64,000 bases of DNA, from contig JADKBM010000011.1 of assembly GCA_016715115.1 (NCBI GenBank), forward strand, positions 868,001 through 932,000. The letters are read 5' to 3'. Below the pieces are notes generated by a model. The model was not told the origin of the DNA. It ran no database searches and worked only from the letters and a program-made list of their open reading frames with translations. Source of the stretch: Acidobacteriota bacterium. Its GTDB lineage: Bacteria > Acidobacteriota > Blastocatellia > Pyrinomonadales > Pyrinomonadaceae. Shown one piece after another: positions 18,137-27,530 of the stretch; position 1 is the first letter of the stretch; every line of letters begins with the position of its first letter. The translations under genes were made by a program, and so were the position numbers.

Positions 18137-20356
18137 ATGTTGCGACGAATTACACCGTCACTTATGGGCTTAGCGGTATCGATGCTTTTTCTCTCGATAC
18201 CGGTCTTATCGCAAACAACGCCGAGGCCGAACGAGTTCTGGTGGCCGGATCAACTCGACCTCACCGCGCTCAGACAGCCTTCTTCCCAGTCAAACCCGAT
18301 GGGTAAGGACTTCAATTACGCCGAGGAGTTCAAGAAACTCGATCATGCGGCCCTGAAGGCTGACATCAAGAAGACGCTGACGACATCCCAGGATTGGTGG
18401 CCCGCCGATTACGGCAACTATGGCCCGCTCTTTATAAGGATGGCGTGGCACAGTGCCGGAACATACCGTTCGATGGACGGAAGAGGCGGCGCAGGCGGCG
18501 GTCAGCAGCGTTTTGACCCACTTAACAGCTGGCCCGACAACGCGAATCTCGACAAAGCACGGCGGCTCTTGTGGCCGATCAAACAAAAGTATGGCCGAAT
18601 GATCTCGTGGGCAGATCTGATGGTCTTGACCGGCAATGTCGCACTCGAAGATATGGGTTTCAAGACTCTCGGATTTGCCGGCGGACGTCAGGATGACTGG
18701 GAAGCCGATCTCGTCTACTGGGGGCCTGAAACAAAGATGCTATCCGGTGACAAGCGATACGAAGACGACCGGAAGCTTGAAAAGCCGCTCGCGGCAGTGC
18801 AGATGGGATTGATCTACGTAAACCCGGAAGGCCCTGAGGGCAATCCGGATCCGATCCTCGCTGCAAAAGATATTCGCGAAACGTTTGGCCGGATGGGAAT
18901 GGATGACGAGGAAACCGTCGCGTTGATTGCCGGCGGACATTCATTCGGGAAGACCCACGGCGCACAAAAAACCGATTGCGTCGGACCCGAACCGGCGGCC
19001 GCGAAACTCGAGGATCAGGGATTCGGTTGGAACAACAAATGCGGAAAAGGCAACGCCGAAGATACCGTTACAAGTGGTCTCGAAGGCGCCTGGACAAAAA
19101 CTCCGGCCAAATGGAGCATAAACTTTCTTGAGAATCTCTTCGCCTTTGAATGGGTGAAGACGAAGAGTCCCGCCGGCGCGACGCAGTGGATTCCCAAGGA
19201 TGGCGAAGGGAAAGACCTGGTCCCCGACGCGCATATCAAAGGCAAACGAGTTCCGCCGATCATGTTGACGACGGATCTGTCGCTCAAGTTCGATCCCGTG
19301 TACGAAAAGATCTCAAGGCGTTTCCTCGCAAACCCGAAGGAATTCGAACTCGCTTTTGCGAAAGCCTGGTTCAAGTTGACGCACCGTGATATGGGTCCGC
19401 GCGCCCGTTACATCGGTCCGGACGTTCCTCAAATGACCCTTATCTGGCAGGATCCTTTGCCCAAGGTCGATTATGAGTTGATCGACGTTAAGGACATCGC
19501 GGCACTCAAATCCAAGATTCTCGGATCCGGGCTGAGCAACGCCGCATTGATCCGTGCCGCGTGGGCCTCGGCATCTTCCTTCCGGTCCACCGATATGCGT
19601 GGCGGAGCGAACGGCGGCAGGATTCGACTCGCACCGCAGAAGAATTGGGAAGCGAACGATCCCGCGGAATTGAGCAAGGTCCTGGCGACTCTCGAGGGGA
19701 TCCAGAAAGAGTTCAACGGGATGCAGTCGGGACGAAAGAAGGTCTCATTTGCCGATCTCGTAATTCTCGGCGGAGCGGCCGCAATCGAACAGGCTGCGAA
19801 AAAAGGCGGTGTTGATGTAACGGTCCCGTTTGCACCCGGAAGAGCCGATGCGACTCAGGAGCAGACGAATGTCGAGAATTTCGAATTGCTCAGGCCGACC
19901 GCGGACGGGTTCCGCAATTACTACGGAAAGGACAACCGCTTGCCGCCTTCAGTGTTGTTGGTCGACAAAGCCAGCCTGCTTTCGCTGACGGTCCCCGAAA
20001 TGACCGTGCTCGTCGGAGGAATGCGTTCGTTGAACGCAAATACGGGCGGGTCGGAATTCGGCGTGTTTACCGGACGTCCCGGTACACTGAGCAACGATTT
20101 CTTCGTCAATCTGCTCGATATGTCGACGAAATGGTCCAAATCTCCATCTGCCGAAGGTGTTTACGAGGGTCGTGATCGAAAGACAGGAAACCTCAAATGG
20201 AAGGCGACGCCGGTCGACCTCGTCTTTGGTTCCCACGCCGAGTTGCGGGCGGTTGCCGAGGTCTATGCTTCGGATGATGCCAAGGCGAAGTTCGTCAAGG
20301 ATTTCGTTGATGCCTGGGCGAAGGTCATGAATCTTGACCGCTTCGACCTGCGTTAG
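18137..20356 (+). CDS. katG: Catalase-peroxidase with signal peptide
   Basis: Bifunctional haem catalase-peroxidase that removes hydrogen peroxide. 739 residues, two-domain KatG. Distal haem residues are in LFIRMAWHSAGTYR (Arg101, Trp104, His105); the Met-Tyr-Trp crosslink partners are visible in GLIYVNPEGPEG and DMGPRARYIGP; the proximal-His block is ALIAGGHSFGKTHG. Unlike usual cytoplasmic KatG, it starts with a signal peptide (LMGLAVSMLFLSIPVLSQT), predicting a periplasmic, KatP-like enzyme. A GGAGG lies upstream of the ATG. Single gene, followed by hairpins at 20376 and 20663. No OxyR or Fur gene is adjacent. Confidence 0.96.
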   Translation: MLRRITPSLMGLAVSMLFLSIPVLSQTTPRPNEFWWPDQLDLTALRQPSSQSNPMGKDFNYAEEFKKLDHAALKADIKKTLTTSQDWWPADYGNYGPLFIRMAWHSAGTYRSMDGRGGAGGGQQRFDPLNSWPDNANLDKARRLLWPIKQKYGRMISWADLMVLTGNVALEDMGFKTLGFAGGRQDDWEADLVYWGPETKMLSGDKRYEDDRKLEKPLAAVQMGLIYVNPEGPEGNPDPILAAKDIRETFGRMGMDDEETVALIAGGHSFGKTHGAQKTDCVGPEPAAAKLEDQGFGWNNKCGKGNAEDTVTSGLEGAWTKTPAKWSINFLENLFAFEWVKTKSPAGATQWIPKDGEGKDLVPDAHIKGKRVPPIMLTTDLSLKFDPVYEKISRRFLANPKEFELAFAKAWFKLTHRDMGPRARYIGPDVPQMTLIWQDPLPKVDYELIDVKDIAALKSKILGSGLSNAALIRAAWASASSFRSTDMRGGANGGRIRLAPQKNWEANDPAELSKVLATLEGIQKEFNGMQSGRKKVSFADLVILGGAAAIEQAAKKGGVDVTVPFAPGRADATQEQTNVENFELLRPTADGFRNYYGKDNRLPPSVLLVDKASLLSLTVPEMTVLVGGMRSLNANTGGSEFGVFTGRPGTLSNDFFVNLLDMSTKWSKSPSAEGVYEGRDRKTGNLKWKATPVDLVFGSHAELRAVAEVYASDDAKAKFVKDFVDAWAKVMNLDRFDLR

Positions 20357-20375
20357 ATTTCCTTTGTGGTCATTG

Positions 20376-20410
20376 AAAGCCCCGGTGAGTGTTAATCTCC
20401 CCGGGGCTTT
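20376..20410 (+). terminator. Intrinsic terminator after katG
   Basis: Ten-base stem AAAGCCCCGG (20376-20385) with CCGGGGCTTT (20401-20410), 20 bases after the katG stop; the stem ends in TTT on the katG strand. Confidence 0.7.
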
Positions 20411-20662
20411 CCGCCGTCCGGGTCGCTGATCGACCTTACTATTCGATTACGCGTACAAATTCGTATGCTGACCGATCACCCGAATTGAGTGCGCAAATGG
20501 AGTTTCGCAACCGTTTTGGGGACTTATCGCGTGTCCCGCGGGAAGAGTTCAATGGCGCAAATTCACGGAGATCTGCGCGGAAATTTGTCTTCGGGCTTTA
20601 TGTTTCTTCAATAGCAAAGATCGAATCGCAGATGGGGTCCGGCAGTCGGTTTTTGTGTGCCC

Positions 20663-20701
20663 GATCAAAAATGGCAAGCGCACGGGCTTGCCATTTTGAT
20701 C
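20663..20701. terminator. Bidirectional hairpin between katG and porin
   Basis: GATCAAAAATGGCAAGC (20663-20679) pairs with GCTTGCCATTTTGATC (20686-20701) with one bulged A. Runs of A and T at the stem base make it terminator-like on both strands. It lies 35 bases past the end of the leftward porin gene. Confidence 0.7.
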
Positions 20702-20735
20702 GAGATAGACTCCATAGCGCCCAACCGTCGGCTCT

Positions 20736-22133
20736 CTACCAAGACGTTTGGAGATTGGCGGTGAAAACGTTCCTCGCCGGGCTGATCCGGTTCCCGAATG
20801 TTTTTCGCAGATAATTGAGCTGGAGCTTGAAGTTGTTCCCCTTGAAGTAATAATTCATTCCGAAAATATAGTCCCGCTCGGCAACGGTCGCGGAGGCGTC
20901 TTCCCTTCTGGTGTCGGGATCGAAAGTGTCAAAGCGAAAGATCCCTTCCAGTTTTGGAATGATCCGATAACCGAGGTGGGCATAAAAGCCGCGACGATGG
21001 ACCTCGCCGTCAACGCCGCCCATAAATTCGCTCTTTAACTTCAGTTTCTCCCGCTCGTAGACCAGCTCCGCCCCCAGGCGATCGCGCCGCGGATTTGAGG
21101 TTCTTCCGCCATTGCCATAAGCTCCGGAACCGCCGATCTGCAGCCCCTTGATGAAAGACGGTTTGTAAATGAGACGGCCGACCAATGCCTTCCGTTCATT
21201 CTGGTCGACATCGTTCTGCGACTCGCCGAGTCCGTTGAAAACGCCGATCGAATAGTCCAAATCCTTGTTCAACGGGCCAAATGCCATAATCCCTAGCTCC
21301 CGCACATCGCCAAATCCACCGCCGCGCGATCGGTCGCTCAAAAAGAGCGCGCGTTCGACGGTATCGAGGGTAGACGAGGACTGCAGGCCCTCCTGACTAA
21401 GCGGGATCTTATACTGGCCAAAGCTCACATTTGCCCGTTTGAGATAGCTGAGTGTGATGAACGCCTCCTGGAATATGCGGCTCGCCTGATTGACGTTGAC
21501 GCTGCCGATGACCGTCGATCCGCTGATGCTTCTTGTCGTCGTGTTGAGCGACAGAGCCTTCGCCAGGTCGAACATTACGGTCCAACGAACCTTCGGAATG
21601 ATCTCTCCGGTGAACTTGAATTCTGCCCGTCTGAGCCGGAACGTATCGTTGAAGCCCTGGTCGCCGGCGGAAAAATGGCCCTGCAGAAGACCGGTAAACC
21701 TGATCTTGCCGAAACCGCTCTCGACCGCATTTCCGGTCGCGGTCTGGTTCCTCGTGGTGTCGCTTGCCGGCTTGTCGGTCTTCGCCAACGCCCCGTCCGT
21801 AACCTGGACGGCTGTTGCCGCCGCCGTGGTCGAAGGGGATGACACGGGCGGGGGCATCCTCGCAACGAGGCCCTCGAGCCCCGCGACCTTTTTTGCAAGT
21901 GCCTCGATCATCGCCTCCTGGCGCTTTCTCAAATCGATCTCACGGCGAAGTTCTTCCCTAAGTTCCTCGATCTCGGCACGCTGCCTGTCATCACTAGTTC
22001 GAACACCGACAATCTCATCACTCTGAACCGGTACGACCGGAACCGGGGCCGCTTGTTGACCGAATGCTTCAAAACAAGAGCCGGCGATAACGAAAACACA
22101 AAACGATAGGATCAGTGTTCTATTTTTGTTCAT
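20736..22133 (-). CDS. Phosphate-selective porin (OprP/OprO-like)
   Basis: Outer-membrane channel of the Porin_O_P family, 465 residues. It has a signal peptide (NRTLILSFCVFVIAGSCFEAFG), a coiled-coil-prone segment (RQRAEIEELREELRREIDLR) as in oligomeric porins, and a beta-barrel ending in aromatic Trp (ANLQTSW). The barrel contains the family block FGQYKIPLSQEGL...RALFLSD. I chose ATG 22133 with GGTGGAG as ribosome site rather than in-frame GTG 22145, which is part of that site. It is divergent from pstS and shares about 500 bases of upstream DNA with it, including a candidate Pho operator, supporting a role in phosphate uptake. Confidence 0.85.
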   Translation of the reverse strand: MNKNRTLILSFCVFVIAGSCFEAFGQQAAPVPVVPVQSDEIVGVRTSDDRQRAEIEELREELRREIDLRKRQEAMIEALAKKVAGLEGLVARMPPPVSSPSTTAAATAVQVTDGALAKTDKPASDTTRNQTATGNAVESGFGKIRFTGLLQGHFSAGDQGFNDTFRLRRAEFKFTGEIIPKVRWTVMFDLAKALSLNTTTRSISGSTVIGSVNVNQASRIFQEAFITLSYLKRANVSFGQYKIPLSQEGLQSSSTLDTVERALFLSDRSRGGGFGDVRELGIMAFGPLNKDLDYSIGVFNGLGESQNDVDQNERKALVGRLIYKPSFIKGLQIGGSGAYGNGGRTSNPRRDRLGAELVYEREKLKLKSEFMGGVDGEVHRRGFYAHLGYRIIPKLEGIFRFDTFDPDTRREDASATVAERDYIFGMNYYFKGNNFKLQLNYLRKTFGNRISPARNVFTANLQTSW

Positions 22134-22199
22134 AAGAAACTCCACCGCATCAATCTGTCACAAAAGTCATTCTTCCTGCAAAAATCCGTTCACGCGGAG

Positions 22200-22237
22200 T
22201 TAACATCGCCGTAACATTTCGGTAAAGAAAGTTACAT
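22200..22237. promoter_or_regulatory. Candidate PhoP/PhoB-type operator
   Basis: TTAACA (22200), GTAACA (22211) and GTAAAG (22222) follow each other with exact 11-base spacing, and GTTACAT follows at 22231. Direct TTAACA-like repeats of one helical turn are the known pattern of Bacillus-type PhoP boxes. The site lies between the divergent porin and pst operon, 67 bases upstream of the porin start. Prediction only. Confidence 0.45.
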
Positions 22238-22298
22238 TTAACAAACATCTTGCTGCCTTGAAAACCCCACTTAAAGGAAACAAATCGTCTCTCCCCCA

Positions 22299-22413
22299 GC
22301 AGATGAATAAAGATGGAGCGGGTTGTTTTCTTCGTTGGAGACAGAAAACGGTCCGAAAAAACGCTCAGTTCCAAGAATCGACTTGCATCAGTTCCACCTT
22401 TGTTCATCCGTGT
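22299..22413. repeat. MITE-like imperfect inverted repeat, copy 2
   Basis: GCAGATGAATAAAGATGG (22299-22316) and CCACCTTTGTTCATCCGTG (22395-22413) are imperfect reverse complements and resemble the arms at 2528-2675. It lies in the otherwise empty 22238-22639 interval upstream of pstS; the following 22460-22510 part again contains GGAATCTGGAATATCTGG-type words. Confidence 0.4.
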
Positions 22414-22639
22414 CGGAATCGCCGCCGGAAAAGCCTTTATGTAGTTTTTTTGAAGATTCGCGAATCTCGGATCTGGAATATCTGGAATCCGGGAATCCCG
22501 ATCCCCGAACGATTCCCTATGTTACAAAAGAGTTAATCGAAGGGTTCAGAATTTTGACACTGAGGCCCGCCGCCTTGATAGTTATTCAAAGGGCCATTCG
22601 ACCGTCGAAGGCAAACAAATCTGAAGGAGAAAATATATC

Positions 22640-23731
22640 GTGGGACTGAGAATTATTCTTTTTTTGGTCGTGGTACTCACTGCGTCTATGATTTTGGTGG
22701 GTTGCAGCGGGCAAAAATTCGGAAACGCCAACGGCGACAGCTCCGGCGGCACCGTTCGTATTCAAGGGTCGGGATCGACGTTTGTGAAACCGTTGATGGA
22801 CAAATGGATGAGCGAATATGGCAAGGCTCACCCGAATGTGAAAGTTGATTATCAGTCAACCGGTTCCGGCGCCGGGATCAAAGCGATCCAGAGCCAGACG
22901 TCAGATTTCGGAGCCACCGATGCGGCAATGACCGAAGACGAGATGAAGCAGTCGCCGTCCGAGATCATCCATGTTCCGGTCGTTTTGGGTGCGGTTGTGT
23001 TGACCTACAATCTCGACACCGTTAAGGAGGCGCTAAAACTCTCACCCGAGGTGATTGCCGATATATATCTCGGGAAGATAAAGAAATGGGACGACCCCAA
23101 GATCAAAGCAGACAATCCGACCGCGGCCCTGCCGTCAAATGACATCACACCCGTCTATCGGTCGGACGGCAGCGGCACGTCGGACGTGTTCACCGATTTT
23201 CTTTCGAAACTCAATCCAGAATGGAAGGAGAAAGTCGGACGCACCAAGAACCCCCAATTGCCAGAGGGCGTCGGGATCGGTGCGAAGGGCAATGAAGGCG
23301 TGATGGGTCAGGTCAAACAGACCCCGAACACGATTGGGTATGTCGAACTCACTTTTGCCAAGGCCAATAATCTCCCGACGGCTTTGATCAAAAATTCGGC
23401 CGGAACGTTCGTTGAACCGAGTCCGGAGACTGTGACAGCGGCGGCGGCCGGTATGTTGGCCAGTGCGCCGGCTGACTTGCGTATGCAGATAACCAACGCC
23501 GGCGGGGCCAATTCATATCCGATCTCGGGTATCGTCTATGCTCTCATTTACAAAGAACAGAAGGATGCCGTCAAGGCCAAACCGATGGTCGACTTTCTCT
23601 GGTGGGCGACGCACGAGGGACAGTCGTTCGCCAAGGATCTGCACTACTCGCCGATTCCCGCCGATCTCGTGAAAAAGGTCGAAGAGAAGCTTCTTTCGAT
23701 AAACGCCGGCGGCAAACCGGTCCGGCAATAG
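22640..23731 (+). CDS. pstS: Phosphate ABC transporter substrate-binding lipoprotein
   Basis: High-affinity phosphate-binding protein of the Pst importer, 363 residues. Lipoprotein signal with lipobox LVGC, Cys22. Phosphate-site blocks are visible: GSGSTFVKPLMDKW, STGSGAGIKAI, DFGATDAAM and RSDGSGTSDVFTDFL. GTG start preceded by AAGGAG. First gene of pstS-pstC-pstA-pstB-phoU, which is expected to be induced by phosphate starvation; no phoR/phoB genes are adjacent. Confidence 0.95.
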   Translation: MGLRIILFLVVVLTASMILVGCSGQKFGNANGDSSGGTVRIQGSGSTFVKPLMDKWMSEYGKAHPNVKVDYQSTGSGAGIKAIQSQTSDFGATDAAMTEDEMKQSPSEIIHVPVVLGAVVLTYNLDTVKEALKLSPEVIADIYLGKIKKWDDPKIKADNPTAALPSNDITPVYRSDGSGTSDVFTDFLSKLNPEWKEKVGRTKNPQLPEGVGIGAKGNEGVMGQVKQTPNTIGYVELTFAKANNLPTALIKNSAGTFVEPSPETVTAAAAGMLASAPADLRMQITNAGGANSYPISGIVYALIYKEQKDAVKAKPMVDFLWWATHEGQSFAKDLHYSPIPADLVKKVEEKLLSINAGGKPVRQ

Positions 23732-23751
23732 GTTAGGTGAGGAAGCGTAAC

Positions 23752-24678
23752 GTGGCAAACGCAAAGGGGCTGGGCGACAAGCTGTTTCGGGCAATACTTT
23801 TCACCGCGGCAGCGGTGATACTTCTTGTTGTCGGCGGTATGATGGCGATGATGTTCTACAATTCGCTTCCTACCATCCAGCGTTTTGGCCTGAGTTTCCT
23901 CACTGGCTCCGACTGGAATCCGGCGATGGAACGTTACGGTGCCCTGCCGTTTGTTTACGGCACCGTGGTTTCATCGCTCATCGCCCTTTTCATTTCGGTT
24001 CCGATCTCGCTCGGGGTGGCCGTCTATATGACCGAGCAGGCCCCGGCCCGGGTCGCCCGCCCGATCGCGTTCATTGTCGAACTGCTGGCGGCGATACCTT
24101 CGGTAGTTTATGGACTGTGGGGAATTTTCGTTCTGGCGCCGTTCATTCGTGAATATCTTGGCGCGTTCCTGAAGGAGTATCTCGGCTTTCTGCCCTTCTT
24201 TCAGGGCCGATTGACGGGGATAGGGATGCTTACCGGCGGAATTATCCTGGCGATCATGATCACCCCGATCGTGACTTCGGTGGTTCGCGACGTTCTTGAG
24301 GCGGTGCCGACCACGCAACGCGAAGCCGCCTTGGCACTGGGAGCGACGAACTGGGAAACGACCCAGGTCGTGCTCCTGAACGCCGCGCCGGGAATCGCCG
24401 GGGCAGTGGTGCTCGGGCTCGGACGGGCGATCGGCGAGACGATGGCGGTTACGATGGTCATCGGAAATACCCCGCAGATCTCGATGTCCCTGTTTGAGCC
24501 GGCCTACACGATAGCCTCGGTGCTCGCTAGCAATTTTGCGGACGCGACGGGAGGCCTTTATCTGAGTGCGCTGATCGAGATCGGATTGATGCTTTTCCTT
24601 GTGACCTTCGTGGTGAATGCGTTCGCCAAACTTCTTGTTATGGGCGTCAGACGTCGGGAGGGCACAGTCGGTGGATAG
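23752..24678 (+). CDS. pstC: Phosphate ABC transporter permease
   Basis: Integral inner-membrane permease of the Pst importer with six predicted membrane segments and the EAA-loop for ATPase docking (EAVPTTQREAALALGATNWET). Ends with a final helix LIEIGLMLFLVTFVVNAF. GTG 23752 is preceded by GGTGAGGA at good spacing; an upstream in-frame GTG at 23737 overlaps that site and is less likely. Its end overlaps the pstA start by eight bases. Confidence 0.95.
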   Translation: MANAKGLGDKLFRAILFTAAAVILLVVGGMMAMMFYNSLPTIQRFGLSFLTGSDWNPAMERYGALPFVYGTVVSSLIALFISVPISLGVAVYMTEQAPARVARPIAFIVELLAAIPSVVYGLWGIFVLAPFIREYLGAFLKEYLGFLPFFQGRLTGIGMLTGGIILAIMITPIVTSVVRDVLEAVPTTQREAALALGATNWETTQVVLLNAAPGIAGAVVLGLGRAIGETMAVTMVIGNTPQISMSLFEPAYTIASVLASNFADATGGLYLSALIEIGLMLFLVTFVVNAFAKLLVMGVRRREGTVGG

Positions 24679-25561
24679 ATCCGAAACCGCAGACACGACC
24701 GTTCCGCCGACGAAAGGCCGCCGAAGCGCCGCGGTTCTCAGCGGGCGCCGCAAGGCGATGAACCTTCTGATGACGGGACTCACCGCCGCGTGCACTTTCG
24801 TTGCCGTCGCGATCCTGTTGATAATCCTCGGATATATCGCATACCGCGGACTGTCCGCGATAAGCATTCAGTTTCTGATCGACACGCCAAAGCCGGTGGG
24901 TGAGGGCGGAGGCATCGGCAACGCCATACTGGGTTCATTTCTGATGACCGGGCTGGCCAGTCTGATTGGACTGCCGATCGGAATCGCCGCCGGCGTCTAT
25001 CTTGCGGAGTACGGCAAGAGTTGGTTTGGACAGATCGTCCGATTCGTCGCCGATACGATGACGGGTGTGCCGTCGATCATCGTCGGGATCTTCGTTTTTA
25101 CGCTTTTCGTGCTACCGATGGGCCGGCAATCAGGTCTTGCAGGCTCGATCGCGCTGGCGATAATAATGCTCCCGATCGTTGCAAGAACAACCGAAGAAAT
25201 GATCCTGCTGGTTCCGAACGCAATGCGTGAGGGAGCCCTCGCGCTCGGAGCTCCGCATTGGAGAGTGACCTGGGACATCGTCATCCCGGCGGCAAAAACG
25301 GGCATCGCAACGGGGGCGATGCTGGCGATCGCGCGTGTTTCGGGCGAGACGGCCCCCCTGCTGTTTACGGCGCTGAATAGTCGCTTCTATAACGTCCATA
25401 TGGATCAGCCGATGGCGTCGCTGACGGTTCAGATATTCAATTACGCGACCGGACCGTTCGATGTTGAGTGGGAGATGGCCTGGGCGGCGACCCTGATCCT
25501 GATGTTTCTCATCCTGATCATAAACGTTACGGTTCGTTATCTGACGAGGAAGAAATACTAA
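24671..25561 (+). CDS. pstA: Phosphate ABC transporter permease
   Basis: Second Pst permease, partner of PstC. Membrane segments begin at LLMTGLTAACTFVAVAILLI; the EAA loop is LLVPNAMREGALALGAPHWR. The frame is open further upstream, but GTG 24671 with GGGAGGG seven bases before gives a start overlapping the pstC stop, typical for this operon. It is preceded by a charged ~35-residue N-terminus. Confidence 0.94.
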   Translation: MDRSETADTTVPPTKGRRSAAVLSGRRKAMNLLMTGLTAACTFVAVAILLIILGYIAYRGLSAISIQFLIDTPKPVGEGGGIGNAILGSFLMTGLASLIGLPIGIAAGVYLAEYGKSWFGQIVRFVADTMTGVPSIIVGIFVFTLFVLPMGRQSGLAGSIALAIIMLPIVARTTEEMILLVPNAMREGALALGAPHWRVTWDIVIPAAKTGIATGAMLAIARVSGETAPLLFTALNSRFYNVHMDQPMASLTVQIFNYATGPFDVEWEMAWAATLILMFLILIINVTVRYLTRKKY

Positions 25562-26410
25562 GTGAAAATGCTTGAAATGAACACCGCACAATTTGCTTCA
25601 TACCGTATGGAGTCAGACAGGGCAAAAGAAACAGAGCACGCGGGCCGATCGCCGGAAGCCAAGATCAGCGTCCGCGATCTCAATTTTTATTACGGAAAGA
25701 CGCAAGCCCTTCAGGACATCTCGCTCGAGATTCCCGATCGCGAGGTAATGGCGTTCATCGGACCGTCGGGTTGCGGCAAGTCGACCTTTCTCAGAACGCT
25801 CAACCGAATGAACGATACGATCCTCGGCACAAGACTCGACGGAACCGTGCTTATTGACGGACAAGACATCTACTCCGCCGGAACCGATGTCGTTTCGCTC
25901 AGAAGAAAGGTCGGAATGGTGTTTCAGAAGTCCAATCCGTTCCCCAAGTCGATCTTTGAGAACGTCGCATACGGCATCCGCATCAACCGAATGTCATCGG
26001 GCAATGCCGATCTTCAGGAACGCGTCGAGCGGGCGCTTAGAAACGCGGCTCTCTGGGACGAGGTAAAGGACAGGCTCAAGGCGTCGGCATTCGGGCTTTC
26101 CGGCGGTCAGCAACAACGCTTGTGCATTGCAAGGGCACTGGCAGTCGAGCCCGAAGTTGTGCTGATGGACGAGCCGGCATCGGCGCTTGACCCGAGTGCT
26201 ACCCAGAAGATCGAGGAGCTGATCGTCGAGCTCAAAAAGGAATACACGATCGTGATAGTCACTCACAATATGCAACAGGCAGCGCGCGTTTCGGACCGGA
26301 CCTCGTTCTTTCTGCTTGGGAAATTGATCGAGTCCAATTTGACGACGAGGATGTTCACGAGCCCGACGGAGAAGATAACCGAGGACTATATCACCGGCCG
26401 ATTCGGTTAA
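25562..26410 (+). CDS. pstB: Phosphate ABC transporter ATPase
   Basis: Cytoplasmic ATPase of the Pst importer, 282 residues. Walker A GPSGCGKST, signature LSGGQQQR, Walker B VVLMDEPASALD and switch His in IVIVTHNM. About 30 extra residues precede the ABC domain compared with typical PstB; starts at 25568 and 25577 (ATG) are alternatives, but AGGAAG precedes the GTG at 25562. The C-terminus KITEDYITGRFG is the family end. Confidence 0.96.
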   Translation: MKMLEMNTAQFASYRMESDRAKETEHAGRSPEAKISVRDLNFYYGKTQALQDISLEIPDREVMAFIGPSGCGKSTFLRTLNRMNDTILGTRLDGTVLIDGQDIYSAGTDVVSLRRKVGMVFQKSNPFPKSIFENVAYGIRINRMSSGNADLQERVERALRNAALWDEVKDRLKASAFGLSGGQQQRLCIARALAVEPEVVLMDEPASALDPSATQKIEELIVELKKEYTIVIVTHNMQQAARVSDRTSFFLLGKLIESNLTTRMFTSPTEKITEDYITGRFG

Positions 26411-26440
26411 GCCGAAACCTTGGCTTATACTTGAACAGAT

Positions 26441-27103
26441 ATGGAAGAACATCGACTTATTGACAAACGTCTCGAAGAACTCCGATCGATGATCGTGAAT
26501 ATGGGAAACGAGGCGCAGCTTGCGGTTGATCGCGCGATGAAGGCGATGGTCGAGCGGGACAGCATCGTGGCCGCGGACGTAATTGCTCACGATGATGAGG
26601 TCGATAGCCTCGAACTGGAAATCGACCGTGACGTGATCGAAATATTCGCCCTTCTGCAGCCGGCGGCAAGGGATCTCAGATTCGTGATCGCCGTCGCCAA
26701 GATCACGCCGATCCTCGAAAGGATCGCCGATCACGCCTGCAACATTGCGAACGCCGCGATCGAGCTTAACAACGAACCGCAGCTAGCCGAATACGTCGAT
26801 CTGCCCCGAATGGCGAAGAGCGCGTCGGAAATGCTCCGGGAAGCGATTGACGCTTTCACACGGGAGGACGCCGGACTGGCAAGGCGGATCATCGCTCTCG
26901 ATAAACAGATCGACTCGATCTATCAAAAGGTGGTCCGGGAGCTAATGGACTATATGCGTACCGAACCGACAACGTCGACACGCGTCATACAGTTGCTGTT
27001 TGTGGCGAAGCATATTGAACGAATCGGGGATTATGTAAAGGATATTTGCGAACTCACCGTCTATATGATCGAGGCCGAATTCATCAAACATAAGTTCGAT
27101 TAG
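26441..27103 (+). CDS. phoU: Phosphate signalling protein
   Basis: PhoU, 220 residues, negative modulator of the Pst-PhoR signalling complex. Two three-helix repeats with the family blocks ARDLRFVIAVAKITPILERI(AD) and LFVAKHIERIGDYVKDICEL carrying the metal-binding acidic positions. Last gene of the pst operon, 30 bases after pstB. Confidence 0.95.
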   Translation: MEEHRLIDKRLEELRSMIVNMGNEAQLAVDRAMKAMVERDSIVAADVIAHDDEVDSLELEIDRDVIEIFALLQPAARDLRFVIAVAKITPILERIADHACNIANAAIELNNEPQLAEYVDLPRMAKSASEMLREAIDAFTREDAGLARRIIALDKQIDSIYQKVVRELMDYMRTEPTTSTRVIQLLFVAKHIERIGDYVKDICELTVYMIEAEFIKHKFD

Positions 27104-27530
27104 TTTCATGATTGTTGGGACCCGCCTTCTACGAGGGCGATGACACAGATAGAACCGGCCGCGTGACGACTGGCCAAATACCGCCTCCACCTGCAGGGCC
27201 TGTCGATTCTCGTGGTGGCGGTTGTTTTCGTTGTTGGTGTCGTTATTGCCATTTTCGCAGGAGGCAGGTTTTTTTCCAGGGTTGAAATGTCCCGGCTGCA
27301 GTTATGATCTTGTGGGATCATTCGGAGCCGGTTGCACGCGATTCTTGCACGGACAGATTCCGGGTTTTCGTTCGACGGCGTTTATTGAAACCACGAAGCT
27401 CACGAAGTTAGAGAACAGCAGAAAATCTTCGGGGATTCTGGTGTCCTGCGTGCTTCACGAACGCAGGTTGCGCTGGCGGCGAAGGGCGAGCGACTCGTGA
27501 TGCATCTCCGGTAAGGAAGGGTAAACGAGA
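27104..27530. other. Gene-free interval
   Basis: Between convergent phoU and the kinase gene. No reading frame or RNA motif that I can support. Confidence 0.5.

Noticed and set aside
20389..20814. 141-residue frame between katG and the porin
   Set aside because: It starts inside the katG terminator, crosses a second hairpin, overlaps the porin gene end and has no recognisable composition or motif.
22155..22170. Enterobacterial Pho box (CTGTCACAAAAGTCAT)
   Set aside because: The half-sites are 9 rather than 11 bases apart and only partly match; the 11-base phased TTAACA-like series nearby is the better candidate.
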